Assembly: GCF_020520425.1 (NCBI RefSeq)
Contig: NC_079487.1
Span: 48,615,219 to 48,679,218, forward strand
Direction of reading: 5' to 3'
Source: Spinacia oleracea
Lineage: Eukaryota; Streptophyta; Magnoliopsida; Caryophyllales; Amaranthaceae
Length of the DNA: 64,000 bases
Positions within the stretch are counted from its first letter, which is position 1. Each line of letters starts with the position of its first letter. Position numbers and translations under genes: made by a program. Shown here one piece after another: positions 22,358 to 31,590 of the stretch. A model generated the notes under the pieces. That model had not been told where the DNA came from. It searched no databases and was given only the letters and a program-made list of their open reading frames with translations.

Positions 22358-22933
22358 ATGGAAATTCCACCAAATGCATACCCCAACGTCTGCCCTAACC
22401 ACCATTACCGTTATGATCATGTCGCACAACACAAAACTGCTCGCAAACCAGATCTCATACAAGAATTCGAGATCGACCTCGCGGAAAAGTACGGTCATGC
22501 GGTGGTTGCACCAGACCAACACGGTGATGAACATCCCACGAGCTTCGATATTGTTGCAGGAGATGAGAATGTAATGGGTATCATATGGTCTAAGATGGAC
22601 AAGCCAACTAGGGCTAATTTAGTGTTCGCATGCAAGAAGTGGGCCATGGAACTGATCAATCAATACTACCGCCCCCACTTCGACTGCAGATTCTCCGAAA
22701 GAGTACATACCGTTAATTTTCGATACTATGAGATCCTAGAGTACAAAGAAACAAATGGCACTTACACAAGGATTAAATATAAGTGCGTCTGTGACCTGTG
22801 GAAGGAAGCATCAAATCTCTTCAACCCTAGGGAAACGCTGCTCAATGTACCGCGTGACATTGATTTCAATAATTTCGATCAAAGTGGAAACAATGCAAAC
22901 TACAATTGGAGGATTCAGTGTGGTGCCATGTAA
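22358..22933 (+). CDS. Unrecognised 191-aa protein, tandem copy 1
   Basis: A single-exon open frame of 191 codons beginning MEIPPNAYPN and ending WRIQCGAM. I chose the internal ATG at 22358, not an upstream in-frame ATG, because it matches the start of the second copy in position, length and context. Features seen: an N-terminal CPNHHYR segment, an acidic amphipathic stretch (FEIDLAEKYGHAVV), a basic/aromatic centre (FACKKWAMELINQYYRP) and several Cys (KCVCDLW). No signal peptide or membrane segment. I recognise no family. The copy at 23609 has the same length and about 80 percent identity by eye, with mostly conservative changes, which suggests the coding frame was maintained after duplication. 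Confidence 0.65.
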   Translation: MEIPPNAYPNVCPNHHYRYDHVAQHKTARKPDLIQEFEIDLAEKYGHAVVAPDQHGDEHPTSFDIVAGDENVMGIIWSKMDKPTRANLVFACKKWAMELINQYYRPHFDCRFSERVHTVNFRYYEILEYKETNGTYTRIKYKCVCDLWKEASNLFNPRETLLNVPRDIDFNNFDQSGNNANYNWRIQCGAM

Positions 22934-23474
22934 TATCTTGGAATTGGAATTCTCTACCCATTTTCGTTCTGTTATTTCAATGTCATAGTTTTAGGTGTGT
23001 GATTGTTTTCTTTTCATCTTATGTTTTGCTTAATTTTATTTAAATGCCCTAGTGTGAAGTGTGATTTGGTGTGTTTGTCATCCTCCTTTAGATTATGTTA
23101 TTGTAATGTAAAGGTGTGATTTGGTTTAATAACTATGATTGCTAAAATGAAGTATGTTTTTAAAATTTGTATAATGGTAATTAGGTTTTCAATAACGAAC
23201 GACAAATAACACTAACAGTTTCAAAGGTCATGTTATAATTTCGTCGAATGGTCTACGATTACCCTTATTCCGTAGGCATATGGTACCATTGAGTAAAGTA
23301 GTACCAAACCAATGAACAACACATGTTTGGTACTGTTTATATTGCGACAGAGGTACCAACGGTATAATTTTTTCAAATTAAAGGAATTGTGTAAGGTTAG
23401 CATAACCAAATATGGGTGTTTTTTTTTATTAAATGGATAAGGTGGCAGTTATGTGACGGTTAAAACAGGCGCTC
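22934..23474. other. Intergenic between the tandem paralogues
   Basis: The 3' flank of copy 1 and promoter of copy 2. It contains GTACCAAAC at 23301-23309 and GTTTGGTAC at 23325-23333. The spacer is partly duplicated, since the promoter block and 3' flank (CATCCTCCTTTAG near 23081 and CATCCTCCTTCAG near 24309) recur with each gene. Confidence 0.55.
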
Positions 23475-23482
23475 TATAAATA
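23475..23482 (+). promoter_or_regulatory. TATA box, second 191-aa gene
   Basis: TATAAATA in the same CTCTATAAATAACACTT context as at 22272. It lies 134 bp upstream of the ATG; the larger distance comes from the triplicated leader at 23501-23593. Confidence 0.6.
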
Positions 23483-23500
23483 ACACTTCCTGTGAGGGTT

Positions 23501-23593
23501 ATTTCCATAAACTTCATTGTCTTCACAAAGCATTTCCATAAACTTCATTGTCTTCACAAAGCATTTCCATAAACTTCATTGTCTTCACAAAGC
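23501..23593 (+). repeat. Three perfect 31-bp tandem copies in the 5' leader
   Basis: Units at 23501-23531, 23532-23562 and 23563-23593 are identical and contain CATAAACTTCATTGTCTTC. They lie between the TATA box and the start codon of the second 191-aa gene. Copy 1 has a single diverged version. Confidence 0.92.
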
Positions 23594-23608
23594 ATTTCAT
23601 TCGAGAAA

Positions 23609-24184
23609 ATGGAAATTCCGCCAAATTATTACCCCAGAGTCTGTCCTAACCACCGTTACCGTTTCGATTATACGGAACAACACAAAACTGCTCGCAAACA
23701 CGACCTCATACAACAATTCGAGATCGACCTCGCGGAAAAGTATGGCTATGCGGTGGTTGAACCAGACCAACACGGATGTGCGAAGTCCAAGAGCGTCCAA
23801 ATTGTTGCCGGAGATGCTAATATAATGGGTGTCATATGGTCTAAGATGGACAAGCCAACTAGGGCTAATTCAGTGTTCGCATGCAAGAAGTGGGCCATGG
23901 AATTGATCAATCAATACTACCGCCCCGACTTTGATTGGAAATTCTCCGAAAGAGTACGTACCCTTAATTTTCGATACTATGAAACCCTAGAGTACAAAGA
24001 AACAAATGGCACTTACACAAGGTTTAAATATAAGTGCGTCTGTGACCTGTGGAGGGAAGGGTCAAATACCTTGAACCCTAGGGAACCACTACTTAATGTA
24101 CCGAGTGACATTGATTTCAATAATTTCGACACAAGTGTGGGGAATGCAAACTACAGTTGGAGGATTCAGTGTGGTGGCATGTAA
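23609..24184 (+). CDS. Unrecognised 191-aa protein, tandem copy 2
   Basis: A paralogue of the gene at 22358, same length, beginning MEIPPNYYPR and ending WRIQCGGM. Conserved blocks include FEIDLAEKYG, MGVIWSKMDKPTRAN, FACKKWAMELINQYYRP and YKCVCDLW. Differences concentrate in the stretch after the VAPDQHG/VEPDQHG motif and near the C terminus. No indel disrupts the frame in either copy. The gene has its own TATA box and leader. Function unknown: no catalytic motif, zinc-site pattern or targeting signal is clear to me. Lying between transposase and protease genes of a MULE, it could be a captured host gene or an element-encoded factor. Confidence 0.65.
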   Translation: MEIPPNYYPRVCPNHRYRFDYTEQHKTARKHDLIQQFEIDLAEKYGYAVVEPDQHGCAKSKSVQIVAGDANIMGVIWSKMDKPTRANSVFACKKWAMELINQYYRPDFDWKFSERVRTLNFRYYETLEYKETNGTYTRFKYKCVCDLWREGSNTLNPREPLLNVPSDIDFNNFDTSVGNANYSWRIQCGGM

Positions 24185-25540
24185 TGTCCTGGAAGTCTGG
24201 CCATTTGCATACTATTATTTCAATGCCATAGTGTTAGCTGTGTGATTGTTTCATATTTCACAAATTTATTGCTTTAGTTATTTTTTTAATTACCCTGTGT
24301 GTTTGACATCCTCCTTCAGCATAATATTTCCTTTGATTTGGTTAGTGTGAATGTAAAAGTGTGATTTGGTTAGTTTAAACATATGTTTATGTGTTGATTC
24401 CAGATTACTCTACAAACAATACACAAGATCACATTTTTCAATTTTTAAATTCAAATTAACGAGAATTAACCACAATAAAAACCCAACTACCGAACTTGAT
24501 ACCAAACGGGTGATAATTTACGGCTGATAATGTACCAAACCAAGGTATTGTACGTTTTTATCTCATATTAGTATTCAGTTGAGTCTGAATCAAATAGAAG
24601 AGGTATACCAAACTGTAACCCTTATAACATATGATTAATATTACCGAAAATTAAATAGTTCATTTACAAAGAACCGTCCAGAATCATATTACCCAATGGT
24701 AACGGGGGATAATGTAATCCATGATTCGTATTACCCTCTTCGCTTTAAATAATGGAAACTACTGAATAATGGAAACTACTTCACACGATCTGCATAAATA
24801 TATACAGGATGAATTATACAAAATGTAGAAATTCGTGCGCCAGTACTTATGTATCTCAACTCGTGTGCCAGTACTTAATGTTTTGTTGCAACCGTTAATT
24901 TCACTCTTAATATCTCAACTCGTGTGCCAGTACTTATGTATCTAAAAAAAACTAATGTGTCAAAATTGTATTTCGATACAAAATTACCAGCCTGTCGAAC
25001 GGGTCGGACCTGACTTAGAACTTGATATAACCTTTTTATCCTTTATAACAATAAACACTGCTGAAATGATAAGTAGTTATTGACTAAATTCATAAACACC
25101 GCAAATTTTGATTACTGAGGTCACCGTGTTTGCGTACTATTTTGTCTAACTCTTAATCATCCAACTTTTGTAGCAACAATTACTAATGTTCGTGTGGTAC
25201 ATATATGATCTTGTTTGGTACTCAATTTATGCTTGGTACCATGCAAAGCCGGAACAAAGTTCAGGCTGTACCAAACTCGTAGATTGTACCCAAACTTTTC
25301 TAATAACGGTACCAAACAACCTATTAAGTACCACAACACGTACCAAACTCGTATTGTAAATCTTTAATGCACGATACAAAGCATACCACAAAACTTACAA
25401 AACATACCTGCAAGCAATGAATCCCATCTCCTAGGAATAATGTGAGTATCAAAAGACAACAACTATGATTTAGTTCACGCGTTAATCACATTTCAAAAAT
25501 TGACCAGATAAGTGTGCAATTGTTTTCTCGGTTAAAAACC
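24185..25540. other. Intergenic spacer rich in GTACCAAAC motifs
   Basis: Five exact motif copies (24532, 25213, 25268, 25309, 25340), the last four within 140 bp and in both orientations. A direct repeat of about 25 bp containing CTCAACTCGTGTGCCAGTAC occurs at about 24853 and 24912. No gene seen. Confidence 0.6.
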
Positions 25541-28500
25541 CTAAACGTTAGCAGATGAAGCACGACCAAACATCAACGAACTGGGCAGTGGGTTGCAACG
25601 ATTTGGGGAAGAAGCGGGCGGCAGGAGTTGAAATCTGAATTCAAGTGAGACAAAAACAGTGCCTTCCGAGCTACATTGATGTCCCCCTGTCCCAAAACAA
25701 GTTTGAAAAGACGACTGTAAGTTTATAGTGTGGGGGTATAGCACTTACAGTTACAGTAGTAGAGGACTTACCACTTGCATCGTCTTTGTAAATGCCCTTG
25801 CACTTTCCTGGATAGCCATAAGCATTACTATTCCACACGCATGACTACAAAGCCAAACAAAACATATCAGTAAGACTTAAGGTGGTTACTCGACGATGAA
25901 AAGGTAGCATAAACAGTACTTGTCGTTGTAGTCAGGGAAGCTAATGGAGTCCAAGGGCCAAGTATGCATTTGCTTCAACTTCCAAACAAGAGCTGCATGA
26001 TACTGCGTGTCCCTCCAATGTAGAACGTACTCCACAGCTGCTATCTGGAATGAGGAGACCGTATTATGTTAGTACAATAAAATGAGTGAAGTCAATGTTC
26101 TTAAACTCCCACCAAACCAGGTTAAGTAAAAACTAAGTAAAAACTACATATCACATGATTAGATACCAATTTTTTAACATCCCCAGAATGCTCGGAAGCA
26201 GGATTAGTATACATGCTGTCAATGAACCATATCTTCTGGTCTTTCAGTGCAAAAGCAACACACCACCAATGTCCGTTGTCCACAACTGGAACATAGACCT
26301 GGACATGATAATTACAAATTCTTACAAATCGCATACCTGTGTGTCGCGGACAATTAATACACCAAAAACTAAAATAACAAATTGTACAAGGACGTTCCTC
26401 AAAAAGAAGACAGATCCCGAACTGACCAAATAGAGAGCAATCATTCAACGTAAAAGGCATGTAGGAACTTATTTCCAAATCCTTAAAATACGGCCTCATC
26501 ACTCAGTTATTAGTCCGAAAATAGTCAGACACATGTTGTTGGCATATAATCAGACATCTAAACATGGAGTAAAAAGACTAATTAGACTTACCACAGATAA
26601 ATCAACTGACACAATCTTCTGGAGAGGGGTGGACCACTTCTTCAGCAGACCAGCATATGTTTCCCTCGTCTTTAATTTCTGATACTGTAAAGCACAACAA
26701 CAAAAAACTAAGCAACCTCGTACGCTTACTTTATTGATTTCATTAATGGTGAATATTAGGAGAACATACCGCAAATGAGGAGTCCAGCATGATTCTGCGA
26801 GAATTTGTTGGGTATTCCAGAGCCCATTCCCTGTTGTATATGTTTGCAACGGCCCGAACATACTGGGAATGCACGTACTCCCTAGGACGCACAACCGAGT
26901 AGCACATCATCCGATTTGCATCATTATCATCACACTCGATAAGCATGGCCCCCCTGCAAACATAAAATACAGATACAAGTGATTATCATTACATAAATGT
27001 ACAACGTACATTAGTGTATACAACGTACTTAAGTGTTACATGAGTAAAAGTTGTAGAACGTACTGCTCTTTCCCTTTAGGATTGTATGACTCCACATAAG
27101 CTACTACGTCACTCTCAAGTTTTGTCATTCGTACTCGCGTCTGCCGGTAGCGTGTTTTTGGGTTTGTTCTCGGAATCCTTAGGATCAATTTCTCCCGTGG
27201 TCGTTCTTGGTCATTAGTTTGGAGATTCTCATCAGTGTTCTTCCCTTCAGTGGGGTTATCTTGACTGGTGTTCTCTTCACTGTTCTTATCTTCAGAGGGG
27301 TTATCTTGAGCGATGTTCTCCAAGGGCGATGCTGCAACCGTTCCTTGCACAGGACCATTAGCCGGTCCCTCATCATCGTCATCATCCCTATTATTCGGCC
27401 CCCCATCCTTGACGCCACCATCCTGCTCTTCCGGCTCCTCAACATTCTCCTCACCATTGTCTTCATCATCCTCTTTGTCTTCAACTACACCCAGCTGTCC
27501 CAGCTTCTCCGATGACATTCCATCTGAAGGTGGCCCGTCACCAGCTTGAACCTGTCCGTGCTGATGTGTCTGGTCGATCGGGTGCTTGCTTGTTTCTGGG
27601 TCAGTTGCTACTACACCAACATCATCAGCAGTGTGGACCAAAGGTACATCACCGTGGCTGACAGCAGTGTGGACCAAAGGTACATCACCGTGGCTGACCG
27701 GGTCTAGGGGATTCATAACTGGAACACTCCCATGAGGGCCCAAAATACACGTCCCCCATCAGACGGTTGCAACTCCACATCGGAATCGTCATCGGCATCC
27801 AACTCTGTAAGCACCTTATTGACAGACTTGTCCAACGGCATAGCCACACCATCAACATCTATCGTCAAATGATCGGTACCATGATATGACCTCATTCCTC
27901 TTTCACGGGATACGCCCCGGTGATCTTGAAATAATGGAGCAAGCTGCCCCATAACCTAAACAGAAAAAAAGGTAAAGTAATTCATACACACAGACATGAC
28001 TCCTCCAGACCTTGGTGAGTACTATTTTTTACTAGTTAAACATGTATGCCTGTTTATCACTAACACTCAATATTTGAAAATTATCCCACTACAGAGAGTA
28101 CCAAACACCATCAATATCATTCATATGGTACACCTAAAGACATTTATGAGTACAATTTGAAACCCTAAAACATTTATGGCTATTAATCACTAACATCAAC
28201 ATAAAATTGAGGAAAGCGTTTAACTTCCCATACCATCTCTGTGACCTCCTGAGCTAGGGTGCGTCTCCATTATGAAGAAGTCATCTGTGCTACCATCTCA
28301 GCAACCTCTACTGCGGGAGACCGTCTACCCTCCCTGTCGTAAAGGGGATGAGGATCCCCGTACACAACTTCAACAGTCTGGAAAGATTATAAAAGGAATA
28401 GATTTCAGTCAGATTAGATAATACAAAATTTAATATGACAAATACGACCGACTAACAACCAGTTACCCACCGTAATCCTTCCATAATCTTCACTCGCTTT

Positions 28501-30479
28501 CCTATCCCGATTCTTGGCCTCATCCACTTCCTCCTGTGTCCAGACTTTGATCCTTGGAAACTGATCCCATCTCACAGGTTGCCTGGATAAATGGTCTAGG
28601 TAGAAAATCTGTAAAACAAATCCACTTTCAGGTAAGGCACTGTAATATAAGACAGGATACTAACACCACAACAATAACAGTATTAACCTTTTATATAATT
28701 TAAAACATTAAATATTTCAGTAAGATAGACGCACCAGCAAAAACAACACACAACCACCAGTCCCAGCGGCATACCCCTGATGGTCTATCTTCCGCTGACA
28801 GGCGTCTCCGTAGTCTAAAAGCCATGTGTGACAAAACTCACACCAATTGTACAGTGATGCATTCTTTGCCACGGAAACTGCACCTAGCAATTTTAAAGAC
28901 ATGTTACCCCCATCGGTAGAAGGACATAAAATCTGCCCCAGCAACACAATCATGAAATTTTCCATGAACGAGGCCCTATCACGGTGATTAGCCAGGGGCT
29001 TTATCTTTCCTTCACCGTCAACCGGCCCTGCCAATTCCTTTACAGATTTTGCTATGATTATTGTGCTCTTTGAGGTTGATGTATTCTTTTCACCATACTT
29101 GAGGGCCATCGCTTTAAGGGTGCCTGGAGGAAGATCAGACTCCTTCACTAGCACCGGAAGACCGTTGTTCTGGAATCCGAATACATATTCCCAATGGGAA
29201 GCAGTTATCGGCAACACATGGCCGTCCCCTCCAACAAGGTAACTGTTACCCCCATCCAACCGGGACATCAGCCAGTAGCACAACTGCCTAGGTAGCTTGG
29301 ATATTTTCAAATCCAACATCCCCCCGAAACCCATTTTCCTAACGCAACTTCTCCTTGACTCATCAAAAGCAGCAATAATCTTAGAAAATGCATCCGTGCG
29401 ACAGATAACGCTTGGTTGCTACACATAATAGTTTAAGTAAAAAATTGAAATTATCAACTGACAAAACCTAATCAAAATAAACAATTCATCTTTAAATAAA
29501 GGATCAATAGTACCTTCCGGCCACAATTAGCCCGCTGAGTAGCAACTACCACGCCGTGAAACTTCGCATACTCACCCCTAGACATAGGATGTTTGGGAAT
29601 CGGTACCTAAATATGAAAAAAACATTAGCATCTACTACGTAGAAAAAACATTATTATACCCTAAAAATCCTTAAAAACAATGAATAAATTTCAAAATTAT
29701 ATACCCGCACAAACATCCTCCTGTTATTCCCTCTGATTGCCTTCTGTTTTGCAGGGGGCTTTCCTTTTGCTACCCCTGTTTCATCAAACTTCCTACCCAT
29801 CTGCTCCATCGCAGGAAGTATCGTCTTCTTCACAGGTCTCCTTCCCTCGTCAACATCATCATAATCCTCTCTACGCCTCTTCCGCATCATCTGCAGATGT
29901 GCCTTCTTCTTCAAAGCATTCTGCCCGACCTCCTTCCAACTCTTCCCTCTTTTCTGAACGCGAACAACAACATCCTCTCCTTCATCTTCATACCCACCAT
30001 CCATATATTCACCGTCTTCTTCTTCTATATCTTCTTCCTCCTCTACTTCATCGTATGAAATAACCCTCCTGCTTTTAGCAGATTGCCTTTTCTTTGGCGC
30101 ACGTTTCACTGTTCTCTGGCATAATTCATCCTCGAATTCTTCGTCCTCATATATCTCATCCTCATATTCATCATCTTCAACATCTTCATATGCATCCCCG
30201 TCAAAAACAGATTCTTCACTGTCATCCCAAGACAGCGATCGCCCTTCCTCATCTTCTTTCATTTCTTCATCGACGACAGGGTCTTTGCCCTTTAGCTTAC
30301 TATTCCGAGCAACTTCCACGCGTTTTTCCTTAAAAACAATATTGAAATACATATCTTGTTAATAAACGTATAACAATATACATACTATCAATTATCAGCA
30401 AATACGATACACTCATAAAATGAGCAGTGACACTCACCCTAGGTTTGCTGCTGCTACCACTTTGTCCCTTGATAACCAT
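25541..30479 (-). pseudogene. Many-exon gene with Ulp1/C48 cysteine protease domain (Kaonashi-like)
   Basis: Exons I can place with GT-AG borders and consistent phase: 30479-30438, 30328-29705 (Glu/Asp- and Lys-rich), 29606-29514, 29418-28735, 28608-28471, 28377-28234, 27955-27064, 26953-26770, 26684-26592, 26298-26167, 26044-25920 and 25844-25772; the last exon ends at 25541 or 25573. Exon 4 holds the block typical of transposon-borne plant Ulp1 proteins (LPRQLCYWLMSRLD). The protease core shows His in DNGHWWC, Asp in WFIDS and Cys in NHACGIV. Known relatives cleave SUMO-like tags. I see no Gln at the usual position six residues before the Cys. Lesions: in-frame TAA at 28272-28270, a one-base deletion in the run at 27753-27757 (exon phases need one more base), and an in-frame TGA near 26502. 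The exon before 26298 and the C-terminal tail are uncertain. Probably decayed. Confidence 0.75.
27627..27697 (-). repeat. In-frame 36-bp duplication in the Ulp1-domain gene
   Basis: Two adjacent copies each encode VSHGDVPLVHTA in exon 27955-27064. The same exon also has Asn/Glu/Lys-rich repeats (DNPSEDKN, DNPTEGKN). The region looks like a fast-evolving linker. Confidence 0.85.
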
Positions 30480-31552
30480 CCTACAAATACAATTTTACCA
30501 ATCATTATACCATGCATACCTTCGATATAACAGTACCAAACACATTGGTAATTTAGGTTTGGTACCAAAGAAAATACCAAATCATATATCCTTTACCTAA
30601 ATGTACCAAAAGATGTAATATTTTCCATTTGGTACCAGATCAAGTACCAAACAACAATAAAACAAACAAAGGTAGTTTTAAAAGCATGCCATCACACGAA
30701 TTAAACATTAATCAAGCACCCCTTCATATCAGTTTAACTTTACCTAAACGAAGGCTTATCAAATTACTTAATTCGACTAGGAAAGTAATTCAACAACAAA
30801 CATCACAGTATAAAATTCGCATAATAACCACAAATTAACCACTAATTAACCCCAAAATATGAAAAGTCCATAAAAATAGCTACTTCATCACTAAATTAAA
30901 TATACACACTTAAATTTCCATAACAAGAGCTACTTCAAGTAATTAGAACATAATTGTGAAAAAAATTCACTTTCAATTCATTAGCAACACAATTGTCAAA
31001 CAAAATGGTGAAACCCTAAAAATCAAATCAGCCCCAAAAAACTGTGAAAAGAAAAACTATTACCAAAACAAGAACTAAAGAACAATTCATACAGAAATAA
31101 ATTAACTTCACATGGAAAGTAATTCAGAAGTTCCTTAGTTAACAAATATCAACCGAATATAATCGCCCTGGCAAACACCCTTTTTGGACTGTATGAATTG
31201 GAAACCGGTCACGAAGTGGCTAACCTTCTAACGAGAGACTGAGAATTTGGGCAGTTCTTGCCGGAGAATTTGGAGGGAGATCAATTGAGCGGGAGAGCAC
31301 GCAATGAGGAAGAAGACGAAAGAACCGTATTTTGGAAAGAAACAGTAAAAATGTAACCACCATCTGATTTTTTACATAACATTAAATTAATAATCAGTAA
31401 ATTATAAAATAGAAACTAAAGATAAATTGAAAAGTCAAAAAAAATTTTGAAATTCAAATTTTGGAACAGAATTTTAGAGAGAGAAGTTGCAAAATATCTG
31501 AAGTGGTGATTAAGGTGGGCCACCCACCTTTACTCCACTTACAATTACCTTC
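30480..31552. other. 5' flank of the Ulp1-domain gene
   Basis: It contains three GTACCAAAC motifs (30533, 30557, 30644), one of them embedded in the palindrome-like GGTTTGGTACCAAAG. Further right come an AT-rich leader and a GA-rich segment (31240-31330). No gene seen. Confidence 0.5.
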
Positions 31553-31590
31553 TTTTCCCTAGTATACCATTGTTATGGTATACCCAGTAT
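31553..31590 (-). repeat. Right terminal inverted repeat of the giant MULE
   Basis: Read on the minus strand it has ATACTGGGTATACCAT followed by ATGGTATACTAGGG. It matches the left end at 6013-6050 in the same order, with scattered substitutions. Confidence 0.5.

Larger units (their letters stand above)
6013..31590. mobile_element. Giant MULE-like unit with captured genes (proposed)
   Basis: The left end (about 6013-6050) and the right end (about 31553-31590, inverted) share an imperfect inverted repeat of about 38 bp. It is built around ATACT-GG-ATACCAT and ATGGTATACTAG and is itself palindromic. A FAR1/MULE transposase gene sits at the left and a Ulp1-domain gene points inward from the right, the pairing known from Kaonashi-type MULEs. 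Between them are eight or so accessory gene units. The 9-mer GTACCAAAC is spread through the unit and was not seen outside it. I could not find a clean 9-bp target duplication, so the exact borders, and whether this is one element or several nested ones, remain inference. Confidence 0.55.

Noticed and set aside
27207..27549. Plus-strand frames opposite the Ulp1-domain gene
   Set aside because: They are antisense shadows of the Glu/Asp-rich exon; the Ser/Leu-rich composition is the complement of acidic codons.
29737..30333. Plus-strand Ser/His/Pro-rich frames
   Set aside because: They are antisense shadows of the acidic exon 30328-29705.
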